NCBI GenBank assembly: GCA_028749115.1
Contig: JAQURD010000002.1
Coordinates: 228,129-292,128, forward strand
Reading direction: 5' to 3'
DNA: 64,000 bases
Source: Acidobacteriota bacterium
Lineage (GTDB): Bacteria > Acidobacteriota > Aminicenantia > Aminicenantales > Saccharicenantaceae
The translations under genes and the position numbers were made by a program. The notes below the pieces were generated by a model that searched no databases, was not told the DNA's origin, and worked only from the letters and a program-made list of their open reading frames with translations. Below, piece after piece: positions 15,896 through 24,634 of the stretch. Numbering within the stretch: the stretch's first letter is position 1; every line of letters begins with the position of its first letter.

Positions 15896-16778
15896 ACTTA
15901 CTGGCTTTTCTTTTATCAATCAGCCCGGTAGCTAAAAGGGCTATCACCCCGATAATGATGCCAGCTATAATATCAACGACATAATGATACTGGCCATAAA
16001 CTGTGCTTAAGAAAAAAAGCAGGATTAGAGGAAAAATCAAAGAGAAAGTTTTGCGGCCTGCCTTGAACGAAAAATAAATCATAACTGTGCCGGCTGCACA
16101 GTGGGCCGAGGGAAAAGAGCCCCCCTGGAATTGACCCCAGGCTTCGACCTGGTTCATTAACCAGCGAAAAAAATAGCCGGGAGCCTGGTGGAGATCACCA
16201 AAATAAAATCTTGGGCTGGTGGCCGGGAAAATAATAAATAATATAAAGCAGACCAGATAGGCCAGGCCAAGACTAAAAATGTAAAGATCTGACTGTTGCC
16301 GGCCCCTCTGCCTGAAAAGCAGATAGGCTAAAATGGCTACCAGAGGAAGATAGGCGACATAAGATAGCATCATGATTTCCGTCAGCCACGGCCGGTAAAG
16401 GCCAGTTACCCATTGATTGGGGCTAACACCAAAAATAGCCAGGTCGAGAGAAGCCAGAAAGCCATCACATGAAGTTGAAGTGATTAATCGGATGAGACTA
16501 CCGGCCAGCTTGTAAAGATAAGCATAAGCGGCCAGTGGTGAAGCTGAAAGCAAAAAGACTACGACTGGTTTGTTCTGATATTTGTGTTGCCAGTCTGACA
16601 ACTTTAAAAAAAGTAAAATTAATATTATATTTAGCGGCAAAAAATATATAGCTTGACTTCGAAGTAAAAAATAATCAATAACAGCCAGCACAGAAAAGAT
16701 AAGAAGAGAAAACACCACCAGCTTCTCGCCAGGAGTCAGGTGATTGAGCTTTGCTGCCACTTCTTTTTTCCCCAGCAT
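15879..16778 (-). CDS. PAP2-superfamily membrane phosphatase, inositol phosphotransferase-like
   Basis: A 299-residue protein with about eight helices. The PAP2 active-site motifs are visible in the second half: GGSFPSAHCA (motif with the first catalytic His) and YGQYHYVVDIIAG (second catalytic His and Asp). This spacing and the YHYxxD form resemble the PAP2_3 (Aur1/Ipt1-like) branch, which transfers or removes head groups on lipids, more than simple phosphatidate phosphatases. It converges on the epimerase-CPBP pair with a 17-base overlap. Its neighbours (lipid kinase, VTT protein) fit a role in membrane lipids. The substrate is not known. Confidence 0.82.
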   Translation of the reverse strand: MLGKKEVAAKLNHLTPGEKLVVFSLLIFSVLAVIDYFLLRSQAIYFLPLNIILILLFLKLSDWQHKYQNKPVVVFLLSASPLAAYAYLYKLAGSLIRLITSTSCDGFLASLDLAIFGVSPNQWVTGLYRPWLTEIMMLSYVAYLPLVAILAYLLFRQRGRQQSDLYIFSLGLAYLVCFILFIIFPATSPRFYFGDLHQAPGYFFRWLMNQVEAWGQFQGGSFPSAHCAAGTVMIYFSFKAGRKTFSLIFPLILLFFLSTVYGQYHYVVDIIAGIIIGVIALLATGLIDKRKASKFSLAR

Positions 16779-16793
16779 TGTCCAATTTAGCAG

Positions 16794-17198
16794 CTAATCT
16801 CTTACTGTTCTTATTTCAATTCTGGGCGGACTGGCCAGATGGGCCTTGACCAGGCATTGGTCAGCCGCTCTAACTGCTGCCTCCCGGTATTTTTCCGGAA
16901 AACTCCCTGGCAGGTGTATATCTATTTTTATATTTTCCACCAGTTTCGAGTCTGGGGTTCTTTCAGGCAATACAGTCAGATAGACTCTATCCAGCGGGAG
17001 CTGCCGCTGCTTCAAAAAACTCAACACATAATATCCAGCACAGGTGGCGATGGAAGCCAGAAAAAGATCAAAAGGAGAAGGGGCTGTGCCTTGCCCTCCT
17101 GCCTTAACTGGCTGGTCAGTTAAGATGACCTGACCTTTATATTCAGCCTTTACCTTCGCCTGGCCAGCAAAGGTAACTCTAATTTCCTGCTCACTCAT
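16794..17198 (-). CDS. OsmC-family peroxiredoxin-like protein
   Basis: A 134-residue OsmC/Ohr-fold protein. Both family cysteines are present: in DLFLASIATCAGYY and in AADQCLVKAHL. The stretch TAPSPFDLFLASIATCAGYYVLSFLKQRQLP is the family core in the YhfA-like branch. OsmC proteins reduce organic hydroperoxides. The ATG at 17198 follows GGAGGAG; the track's start is a TTG inside that site. It ends 16 bases before the PAP2 gene on the same strand, so the two may be cotranscribed. Confidence 0.9.
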   Translation of the reverse strand: MSEQEIRVTFAGQAKVKAEYKGQVILTDQPVKAGGQGTAPSPFDLFLASIATCAGYYVLSFLKQRQLPLDRVYLTVLPERTPDSKLVENIKIDIHLPGSFPEKYREAAVRAADQCLVKAHLASPPRIEIRTVRD

Positions 17199-17264
17199 CC
17201 TCTCCTCCAATTTCTATTTTGATTATTCTACACTTTCTCCTGAAAAACCGAAAGTTAAAGAAAG

Positions 17265-17375
17265 ATGAAAGCAGAACAGCTCAGCAGGAAGATGATTGCC
17301 GATATTTTTCTTTACCTGATCCTCATCACTCTCCTTATCAGCCTTAATCACCTCTCTCCTATCTGGCCCCGCTGA
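17265..17375 (+). CDS. Possible 36-residue single-helix membrane peptide
   Basis: Too short for the ORF track. It reads MKAEQLSRKMIADIFLYLIL... with one hydrophobic stretch (IADIFLYLILITLLISL) and ends SPIWPR. A purine-rich AAAGAAAG lies just before the ATG. A real small protein and chance are both possible; nothing else supports it. Confidence 0.2.
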   Translation: MKAEQLSRKMIADIFLYLILITLLISLNHLSPIWPR

Positions 17376-17658
17376 TTTCTGGCCGGGTTCACCGTAACCA
17401 GGGGATATATTCTTTCATTAAAGGCTCAATTCCTTTGCTTAAAGAGTTTCAATAAAACTCTTATGGAAGTATCCCGGCTTTTTTAAGTATAGAGCTTATA
17501 AATCTCCGGGCTTCTACTACCCCTGTCCTTATGGCCGGCTGTCCTGCAGGTTGGGACCAGACGTACTACTCCACCATCTACCCTGAATATCATCTAGTCA
17601 TCTGGCTGAGTATAAGGTTGACATGGCAGGCCCGTTTTATTTAAGATTAGACAACAAT

Positions 17659-17686
17659 TTGATCCCTCAGGGAGATGCCTTATAAA
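17659..17686 (+). promoter_or_regulatory. Sigma-70 promoter of the barrel gene at 17734
   Basis: TTGATC (17659-17664), a 16-base spacer and TATAAA (17681-17686). The start codon lies about 48 bases downstream, after GGAAGGAGG. Confidence 0.6.
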
Positions 17687-17733
17687 ATTAAGGAAGATTA
17701 ATAGCGGGTTTAAAACACTGGAAGGAGGTTCTT

Positions 17734-18357
17734 ATGAAAAAGTTTATTACTTCTGTGGTTGTGGTTTGTTTTCTTTTCCTGCTGGCTGGCCGGGCTACTT
17801 CCGAAGCCGGAATTCAATTCGGCCTTCGCGGAGGCGTCAATTCAGCTAAATTAACTGGAGCCGATGCCAGCGACCTGGAAGGAACTATTAAAAATAAAGC
17901 CGGACTGGTCGCCGGTGTTTTCCTGGCTATCAATCTCGGAAAAATTATTACCATTGAGCCTGAGGTTCTTTATACCATGAAGGGATCAAAAGTGGAAAAT
18001 ATTCAGGGTGAGTATACTGGAAAAATTTACGGTGACTATCTGGAAATCCCTGTCTTGTTAAAAATTAGAATTCCAGCCCATGGTGTGCAGCCCACCATAT
18101 TTGCCGGTCCATCAGTTGGCTTCAAACTCAGAGAAAAATTTAGCAATGATAGCGGCGACGTCACGCCGGAAGAAAAACTTCTGGCTAATAACGATTATGG
18201 AGCTGTCTTTGGAGCCGGCCTTGATTTTGGCCGGCACTTTATGATTGATATCCGCTATAGCCTTGGCTTGAAAAAAGTTTCAACGATAATTGATGGCGAA
18301 ACATCAACCGACCTGAAAAATGGTGTTTGGTCAGCTACCATTGGCCTGGCCTTTTAA
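17734..18357 (+). CDS. Small outer-membrane beta-barrel protein (porin family)
   Basis: A 207-residue protein with an excellent Shine-Dalgarno (GGAAGGAGG) and signal peptide (MKKFITSVVVVCFLFLLAGRATSEA). The mature part has alternating hydrophobic strands, opens with IQFGLRGGVNSAKL, contains YLEIPVLLKIR and IFAGPSVGFKL, and ends with an aromatic strand (WSATIGLAF). These features mark the PorT/OMP_b-brl_2 type eight-stranded barrel. Function unknown. It is clearly related to the barrel at 21413 (FGLKGGMNSSKI, YLEIPILLKLE), suggesting an old duplication. Confidence 0.85.
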   Translation: MKKFITSVVVVCFLFLLAGRATSEAGIQFGLRGGVNSAKLTGADASDLEGTIKNKAGLVAGVFLAINLGKIITIEPEVLYTMKGSKVENIQGEYTGKIYGDYLEIPVLLKIRIPAHGVQPTIFAGPSVGFKLREKFSNDSGDVTPEEKLLANNDYGAVFGAGLDFGRHFMIDIRYSLGLKKVSTIIDGETSTDLKNGVWSATIGLAF

Positions 18358-18610
18358 ACCAGCTAATTTCTCTGTCTGCTGTCGATATCGGCTAATATTT
18401 AGTTCTATGGTCAGAACAAAAAATCCGGAGAGGTGCCCTGTATCCCTCAGGCCTGTTATCTATTGAAAGATAATTAGCCAGCTGAATCTGTCCTATTCCC
18501 GGACTGCCTGAATATTGCCCTGAATCGTTCTCTCCACAATAATAGATGATTTCCCTAAGGAAGATGGGACAACCAGGACATGGGTCTATTTTTGATAAGT
18601 TTCTAGTGCT

Positions 18611-20590
18611 TTAAAGGCCTGAGTCACTCAGGTAGGCCAGAGCCTGGTCAATGGCCTGGTGATTGCCAACCAGCACCAGGATATCTTGCCCCTGCAGCCG
18701 GAAATCACCTCCGGGACCACTCCAGGTTTTCTCATTTCTAACCACAGCTATAACTGTCACTCCTGTCTTGCTCCGTAAATCAATTTCGCCCAGAGTTTTA
18801 CCGGCTGTCCAGGCATCCTCAGTCACCAAAAAAGTCTCCACCAGGCCAGCCTCGAGAAAATCATAAATTTTTTGATCAAGGCGGCGGGACGATGACCTGG
18901 CTCCCCGGAGTAATCCATAATGTTCACTTCTGATGATCTGAACCTGAGTGTTAATAATATTTCTTGGGAGATGAAATTTTTCCAGAACCCGGACAAATAT
19001 TTCAATGGAGGTCTCAAATTCTTCAGGAATGACATCGCTGGCCCCAAGAGCATAGAGCTCTTCTATTTCAGAGGCAAATCTGGTTCTAACAATGATGAAA
19101 ATTTCACGATTAAGCTGGCGGGCAAGGCAGACTGCCCTTCTGGCAGCTCCGGGATCATTAAGGGCCAGAACCAGCACCCTGGCCCTGGCTATTCCGGCCT
19201 CTCTAAGGATAATAGAGCTCGAAGCATCGCCAAAAATAATTGGCTCACCTGCCTGGTCAACCCGCCGGTAGGTATCAGGATTAATTTCCAGAATAACATA
19301 TGGAATGCCTGTCTCTTTCAACACCCTGGCCAGATTCTGCCCATTGAGTCCGAAACCAGCGATAATTACATGCTCCTGAAAAGATTTTTTCTCAGGAACC
19401 ATTGATTTAATCTCTTTTTCCATCTCCAGCCTGTCAGATAACTTATCTACCAGTTTCGGTCCAAATTCCATTAATAAGGGAGCTACTACCAGGGTAATAA
19501 TGGAAGAGGCAATAAAAACCTGGAAAACCTGCCAGGAAATCAAACCATTTTCCCGGCCGACAGTGGCCAGAACAAAGGAAATTTCACCTATCTGAGCCAG
19601 CCCAAAAGCTGACAGGAGTGAAATCTTAAAGTTAAATTTTAATAGCCTGACTGTAAAAATAACCACCAGGCCTTTAATCAGAAGGATGCCTATGACGACT
19701 AACAACACCGGCCGCCTTAAGCCCCAGACCAGCCTGGTATCAAGAAGCATCCCAACAGAAATAAAAAAGATACTGCTGAAAACATCGCGGAAAGGCAAAA
19801 TATCAGATACGATCTGATGGCTATAACTTGACTCGGATAATATAATGCCGGCCAGAAAGGCCCCGAGGGCTAAGGAAAATCCAACAGAAGCAGTCAGATA
19901 AGACATGCCAAGGCACACGAGCAGCGTCAGGATCAAAAAGATCTCTTTGATTCTTGTTCTGACTATAGCTTCAATAATTGGCGGCATAATTTTTCTGGTA
20001 ACAAAAAAGACGGCCAAGATGGCTATGATACTTATGGCCAGGCGCACAGAGAGATTAAGAACAGATATGGTTTTTAACTCAGCCAGAGCTGGAACCAGAA
20101 ACAGCATCGGCAGCAAGGCCACATCATTAAATAGAGATATCCCCATGGAAACTTCACCTACTGGAGACTTAATCAAATTTTTATCAGAAAGAATTTTTAG
20201 AAGAACTGAAGTACTGCTCTGGGCGACTAAAAATCCATAGAAAATACCTTCATTGGCGCCGAACCCAAGCCAGACAAAGATGGCAGCGGCAATGGCAATA
20301 GTCAGTGAAACTTGTAATCCACCTCCGATCCAGAAATATTTCTGAATTTTTTGCAGCCGCTCAAGAGAAAATTCAATCCCGATGATAAACAGCAGCATCA
20401 TGACCCCAACTTCGGCCAGAGCATTAATCGCCTTGAGGTCCTTGATTAAGCCCAGTCCGCCTGGGCCTATAATTATCCCAGTTATCAGGAAGCCAACCAC
20501 CACCGGAATTTTTAGTCTATGGAAAACTATGATGACCAGAATGGAGACGGCCAGAACGATAATAAGTTCAGTCATTAAGAATAAGTTCAT
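18611..20590 (-). CDS. CPA2-family monovalent cation:proton antiporter with TrkA domains
   Basis: A 659-residue protein. It has about 12 transmembrane helices (residues 5-385, Na/H exchanger fold, opening ILVIIVFHRLKIPVVVGFLITGIIIGP), then a TrkA-N (RCK) nucleotide-binding domain beginning HVIIAGFGLNGQNLARVL, and a C-terminal TrkA-C domain around residues 570-655 (GKTLGEIDLRSKTGVTVIAV). This is the KefB/KefC-like layout: potassium or sodium exchange for protons, gated by nucleotide bound at the Rossmann domain. Length is typical. It is flanked by two related outer-membrane barrels on the opposite strand. No ancillary KefF/G flavoprotein is nearby. An alternative ATG lies five codons in. Confidence 0.93.
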   Translation of the reverse strand: MNLFLMTELIIVLAVSILVIIVFHRLKIPVVVGFLITGIIIGPGGLGLIKDLKAINALAEVGVMMLLFIIGIEFSLERLQKIQKYFWIGGGLQVSLTIAIAAAIFVWLGFGANEGIFYGFLVAQSSTSVLLKILSDKNLIKSPVGEVSMGISLFNDVALLPMLFLVPALAELKTISVLNLSVRLAISIIAILAVFFVTRKIMPPIIEAIVRTRIKEIFLILTLLVCLGMSYLTASVGFSLALGAFLAGIILSESSYSHQIVSDILPFRDVFSSIFFISVGMLLDTRLVWGLRRPVLLVVIGILLIKGLVVIFTVRLLKFNFKISLLSAFGLAQIGEISFVLATVGRENGLISWQVFQVFIASSIITLVVAPLLMEFGPKLVDKLSDRLEMEKEIKSMVPEKKSFQEHVIIAGFGLNGQNLARVLKETGIPYVILEINPDTYRRVDQAGEPIIFGDASSSIILREAGIARARVLVLALNDPGAARRAVCLARQLNREIFIIVRTRFASEIEELYALGASDVIPEEFETSIEIFVRVLEKFHLPRNIINTQVQIIRSEHYGLLRGARSSSRRLDQKIYDFLEAGLVETFLVTEDAWTAGKTLGEIDLRSKTGVTVIAVVRNEKTWSGPGGDFRLQGQDILVLVGNHQAIDQALAYLSDSGL

Positions 20591-20773
20591 CAGATTTTTT
20601 CACGAGAAATTAGCCGGAGATTTCTTATTCAATTTTAATAGTAGCAAAATCTATTTACAACAAATTCAGGGATAAGACAACTTAAAATTAACGCCCCCTG
20701 AATGACAAGTCAGAGAAAGCGGCTCAATCAGTTGCTTTTTCAATCTAGCCGGTCTGATTACTCAGATTCACAG

Positions 20774-20866
20774 GCCAGAAGTGGGGCAAATATGACAGGT
20801 AATAATGGTGATTGGAATGAAGGATAAAGGGACTTTCTGATTCTGACTGTTCAGCCAGAAGTGGGG
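20774..20866. repeat. Subterminal direct repeat GCCAGAAGTGGGG x2
   Basis: A 13-base repeat at 20774-20786 and 20854-20866, 80 bases apart, both followed by a G/T/CAAA stretch. Probably one end of the decayed insertion sequence. Confidence 0.55.
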
Positions 20867-20959
20867 TGCAAAAGATAAGGAAAGGCCGCCTGAACTCCAT
20901 TTCCGCAGCTCCATCCTGGCACCTCCTTACTCAGTATAATCTCTATCTCTCAGAGGTGT

Positions 20960-21223
20960 CTACCTCCTCAGGGGGTCAGTATACCTCCGCCTGGGCTCTA
21001 TCTTCCTTAACTCCCCAAGTACGATTACCTGCTCTCCGTTGAGCCCTCTCATTACTACCTTCCGACCACAGTTCCGCAATAACCAGCTACCATAACAGCG
21101 GTTATAGCCGCTAAGCTCTAAAAACTCCTTCAGCACCTGGCCCTTCCCCTTCTTAGAGCTCCTCTGATATCTCCCGGCCAGCTCCTTTAATATCGCTCTT
21201 TTAACCTTTATTTCTAAATCCAT
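20960..21223 (-). pseudogene. Truncated integrase-type transposase, N-terminal fragment
   Basis: An 87-residue fragment. The segment GQVLKEFLELSGYNRCYGSWLLRN resembles the N-terminal helix-turn-helix of integrase-core (DDE) transposases, in which L-x-E-F-x-x-x-(T/S)-G-Y-x-R-x-x-x-x-x-L-L is typical. It is followed by basic residues and a stop after YTDPLRR, where the family would continue into the catalytic domain. The ATG has a good Shine-Dalgarno (CAGGAGGCG). The DDE domain is absent from the following bases, so the gene is a remnant. It lies inside the repeat-bounded element described separately. Confidence 0.6.
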
Positions 21224-21288
21224 CGCTTCGCCTCCTGGCTAATCTCTTCCCCAAATCTAGCTTCAATCTGAGCCAGAAGGCAAAACGT

Positions 21289-21338
21289 TTTCGTGTAGAT
21301 TTTCTCGTGACGCAACGAATCAATTTCGTGTAGATTTT
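21289..21338. repeat. Subterminal direct repeat TTTCGTGTAGATTTT x2
   Basis: A perfect 15-base repeat at 21289-21303 and 21324-21338, 35 bases apart start to start. Probably the transposase-binding end of the decayed insertion sequence, just upstream of the barrel gene at 21413. Confidence 0.65.
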
Positions 21339-21412
21339 AACTGAGGCAATTCGCCAGGTTGCCATGAAATATCGGAGATGTTAAAATGGTGAAGAAAACA
21401 AGGGAGGCAAAA

Positions 21413-22084
21413 ATGAAAAAAATATTAATCTCCTGCCTGATGTGTCTTCTGGTATTGTCTCTTGTTTCTGAGTCTCAGGCAATGGTTGGCTTTGGACTCA
21501 AGGGTGGGATGAACAGTTCCAAGATAATATTTAGTCCAGCCGCTGATCTGACCAATCAGGACTATCTTAAGGGGTTAAGCTTTGGCGCTTTTATGAATTT
21601 CAGACTTGGACCCATAAGTATCCAACCGGAAATTCTTTATTCAAGGCGCGGCCTCGAGTTTCAACTACCAGTAATTACATTAAATTACGCTGCCGGTTCT
21701 GAGTATTATGAGAATTACACAGCCAAGCTTGAGTATCTTGAAATTCCTATATTATTGAAGTTAGAGATAATGCCTGCCGGGCCACTAAAAGTTTATGTTT
21801 TTGGTGGTCCTTCTTATGGTCTTCTGCTTAAAGCCAGGCTTACCCGGACCTATGAGGGAACATCTGAGACCGAAGATATCAAAAGCGATTTTAAAAATTC
21901 GTCTCTGGCTATTGTGGGAGGTCTTGGAGTTGATATAAAAGTGCCGCTTCTTTTCAAGGTGACAATTGATGCCCGCTACCACTATGGGCTATTTAATATT
22001 CTATCTGACACTTCCAGCCTGAAAGACATAACTGATAAGGCCAGAAATAACGGTTTTTCCATCATGGCTGGCATCAGCTTTTAA
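21413..22084 (+). CDS. Small outer-membrane beta-barrel protein (porin family)
   Basis: A 223-residue barrel related to the product of 17734. The signal peptide is MKKILISCLMCLLVLSLVSESQA; the mature part starts MVGFGLKGGMNSSKI and contains YLEIPILLKLE, VYVFGGPSYGLLL and a closing strand NGFSIMAGISF. I start it at the ATG at 21413, which follows GGGAGG; the track's start is nine codons earlier. The insertion-sequence remnant ends less than 80 bases upstream, so its promoter may lie within or beside that element. Confidence 0.85.
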   Translation: MKKILISCLMCLLVLSLVSESQAMVGFGLKGGMNSSKIIFSPAADLTNQDYLKGLSFGAFMNFRLGPISIQPEILYSRRGLEFQLPVITLNYAAGSEYYENYTAKLEYLEIPILLKLEIMPAGPLKVYVFGGPSYGLLLKARLTRTYEGTSETEDIKSDFKNSSLAIVGGLGVDIKVPLLFKVTIDARYHYGLFNILSDTSSLKDITDKARNNGFSIMAGISF

Positions 22085-22453
22085 GCGTAGCAGCTCAGAC
22101 TCTATTTCACACAACTGATAAAAACTAGTGAGCCTCCAGCCTGATGGCTGATAGAGGGCAAAAGAATAAAGAATCTGGTTTCCAGGTTTTCTCTCATCCA
22201 CCGGCAGTACCCGCGTCTTTTTCTCAGAGTATCCAGAAGTAACTTTCTTTTATTTTTTAGACGTTTATTGATCCAGCTATCAGGAAAAGATAAAATACCT
22301 GTCCGGTAAAGAAGATTTACTTTGTCATTACATCTCAACTCTTTAGCTTCTGGTCTTTCACCTTAAAAAAACCTTGCCCTCTGATCATATTTTTCATATA
22401 CAATATCAGAGTGTAAATTAAGAATTTAGATTAGCCGGTGATTATAACGAACT
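22085..22453. other. Intergenic region
   Basis: About 370 bases. The two minus-strand ORFs lack ribosome-binding sites and recognisable motifs. The right half holds the promoter at 22374-22402. Nothing else seen. Confidence 0.5.
22374..22402 (+). promoter_or_regulatory. Sigma-70 promoter of the DUF5916 gene
   Basis: TTGCCC (22374-22379), a 17-base spacer and TATACA (22397-22402), about 50 bases upstream of the ATG at 22454. Confidence 0.45.
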
Positions 22454-24598
22454 ATGTTCTTTAGCCAGGGCAAGCGATATCAATTTTTAAAAAAGTTTAT
22501 TTTTGCTTTTAACCTGGCATCTATCATATTTCTAATTCCTCTCCCCTCTTTATCTCAGGAAAAACTGAAAGTTTTATACATCGAGAGGGTAGTCCATCCT
22601 CCAAAAATTGATGGCCGGCTCAATGATGAGGCCTGGCAGGCTAATCAGCCGGTTGGAAATTTTGTCCAGTATGACCCGGTTAATGGTGCACAAGCTTCAG
22701 AGGAAACGCTGGTCTGGACAGGTTATGACGACAAATATGTCTATTTCGGCTTTTTGATGAAAGACTCGCAACCAGAAAAAATCTGGGCTGAGCTAACTCC
22801 CCGGAATGAATTTGAAAACAATGATTCTATTACGGTCATACTTGATACTTACCATGATGGCCGGACAAGCATCAGCTTCACCCTCAACCCGAAAGGAGTC
22901 CAGGCAAACTCGGTTGAAACTATCTGGAAATCTGAAGCCAGACTTAATGATGATGGCTGGTCAGCTGAGATGGCCATCCCTTTCAAATCCTTGCGCTTTT
23001 CTTCAGCTTCAGAACAGGTGTGGGGGATAAATTTTAAGCGCTATATCCATCGGTTAAATGAGACCGACTACTGGACAGAGGTCAAGCGAGATCTACCAAG
23101 TCTTCAGCAGATGGCTGAGCTCCGCGGCCTGACCGGCATAAGACCGGGACATAACCTTGAAATTTTTCCTTATGCTGGAGTCCGTTCGACCCACTGGGCA
23201 GGAGAAAAAGATGATAAGCTGGCCATCGGGACTGACCTTAAATACGGTTTAAGGCCAAACCTTTACCTGGACGTGACGGCCAGCCCCGACTTCAGTCAGG
23301 TTGAATCTGATCCTTTTATTTACCAGCTTTCTCCCTATGAGAGATATTTCAGTGAGAGGCGCCCTTTTTTCAGTGAAGGCAGTCAGTATTTCCAATTAGC
23401 CACGGAAAATAGTTATGACCTGACAACTGAAGCCAGCCTCTTCTATTCACGCCGCATCAGTGATCCCAGGCTGGCGGCTAAGATTTCGGGGAAAAGCAGC
23501 GGCTATTCTTTTGGCCTTCTCGGCGCACTAAACAAGGAAGAATATGGATCATCAGAATTTGGTATTGTGCGGATTACCAAAGATATTTTCAAAAATTCCC
23601 AGCTCGGCATTTATTATACAGGTGTGGGTGGCGAGACAAGCACCAATCATAATCTGGCTGCTGATTATAGTTTTAACTTTAAAGATATTTATTATCTACG
23701 CGGAGCTCACGTCTTTTCTTTTAACTCTGAAGGCGGAAACCATAATAATGGCCTCCACCTGGTTCAGTTTAACCGCGAACCTGATGCCGGCCTGCAGTTA
23801 AATTTGGGCCTGGAAAGAACAGAGGATAACGTCAATCTGCAAGCAGGCTATCTTGACCGGATCGATTTTCAGTCCTGGCATTCCATGGTTGGCTATGCCT
23901 GGAGATTTAACCGGGGAACAGTTCAGAGAGTAAGCTGGGATCTAACCGGAACACTTAGTCAGGATTCTCATGGACATAAGGTAGGTGAGCAACTGGAATT
24001 TATGATGTTCTGGAATTTATTTAACCGAATTGATTTTCATTATGGGCTTTTTACTGGAAAAAATCAGTATCAATTGTTAACCCCGGCGGGCGACCTTGCC
24101 TGGAATGGTAACTCTTTAAGAAATTATGGAGGGCATTTTGACTTTAGCTGGGAACGGGGCGGCTTCCTGAAAGAAATCGGTCTGGAGGGCGGCTGGGAAA
24201 AAAGGGGCATCTATAATGAGGAATTTACCGCCGTCACTCCCGGGACCGAGTTTAGGCTGGAAAGCTTTCTCTCCTTAAGACCACGCAGTAACCTTGAGCT
24301 TTCCCTGGGGGCAGACTGGATAAATCAACAGATGTCATCAACTGGTGAGACTGTTTTCGAGGGTTTAACCTATGAAGCTTCTATTCATTATCAGATAACC
24401 AGAGAGCTTTTTTTAACGACCAGACTTCTCGGGGAGACCAGAGAAGATCAATATAATTTTGATTTCCTGGTTGGCTACTATTTTGGTGCGGGTAATATAA
24501 TCCAGCTTAGCTTAAAAAAAAGTCAGAGAAAAGAATTCTTAGAGACCGAAAAAGGCCATTCTTTCACCCTTAAACTTTCTTATCTTTTCCGCCTCTAA
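22454..24598 (+). CDS. DUF5916 protein: CBM9-like domain plus outer-membrane barrel
   Basis: A 714-residue exported protein with a signal sequence (FIFAFNLASIIFLIPLPSLSQ). Residues about 40-235 form a family 9 carbohydrate-binding-like domain (PPKIDGRLNDEAWQ, DDKYVYFGFLMKD, NDSITVILDTYHDGR). The rest matches DUF5916, with the family hallmark VESDPFIYQLSPYERYFSERRPFF, and reads as alternating beta strands ending LKLSYLFRL, as in an outer-membrane barrel. The role of DUF5916 proteins is not established; the layout suggests glycan or other ligand binding at the outer membrane. There is no obvious partner gene beside it. Confidence 0.88.
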   Translation: MFFSQGKRYQFLKKFIFAFNLASIIFLIPLPSLSQEKLKVLYIERVVHPPKIDGRLNDEAWQANQPVGNFVQYDPVNGAQASEETLVWTGYDDKYVYFGFLMKDSQPEKIWAELTPRNEFENNDSITVILDTYHDGRTSISFTLNPKGVQANSVETIWKSEARLNDDGWSAEMAIPFKSLRFSSASEQVWGINFKRYIHRLNETDYWTEVKRDLPSLQQMAELRGLTGIRPGHNLEIFPYAGVRSTHWAGEKDDKLAIGTDLKYGLRPNLYLDVTASPDFSQVESDPFIYQLSPYERYFSERRPFFSEGSQYFQLATENSYDLTTEASLFYSRRISDPRLAAKISGKSSGYSFGLLGALNKEEYGSSEFGIVRITKDIFKNSQLGIYYTGVGGETSTNHNLAADYSFNFKDIYYLRGAHVFSFNSEGGNHNNGLHLVQFNREPDAGLQLNLGLERTEDNVNLQAGYLDRIDFQSWHSMVGYAWRFNRGTVQRVSWDLTGTLSQDSHGHKVGEQLEFMMFWNLFNRIDFHYGLFTGKNQYQLLTPAGDLAWNGNSLRNYGGHFDFSWERGGFLKEIGLEGGWEKRGIYNEEFTAVTPGTEFRLESFLSLRPRSNLELSLGADWINQQMSSTGETVFEGLTYEASIHYQITRELFLTTRLLGETREDQYNFDFLVGYYFGAGNIIQLSLKKSQRKEFLETEKGHSFTLKLSYLFRL

Positions 24599-24634
24599 AA
24601 GAATGATAGGAATGATACGCCTGATGGCTTGATA

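Larger units (their letters stand above)
17199..17733. other. Intergenic region with promoter and a possible small ORF
   Basis: About 535 bases between divergent genes. It holds one possible short hydrophobic ORF (17265-17375) and a sigma-70 promoter for the barrel gene (17659-17686). An 8-bp hairpin (AAGAGTTT-CAATA-AAACTCTT, near 17440) has no T run. Nothing else was recognised. Confidence 0.5.
20774..21338 (-). mobile_element. Decayed insertion sequence
   Basis: A transposase N-terminal fragment lies between two different sets of short direct repeats, one on each side. At the left, GCCAGAAGTGGGG occurs at 20774-20786 and 20854-20866. At the right, TTTCGTGTAGATTTT occurs at 21289-21303 and 21324-21338, with GCCAGAAGG-CAAA also nearby at about 21272. 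Such subterminal repeats are the binding sites of integrase-type transposases. The DDE catalytic part is gone. Exact ends and target-site duplication could not be fixed. Confidence 0.5.
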
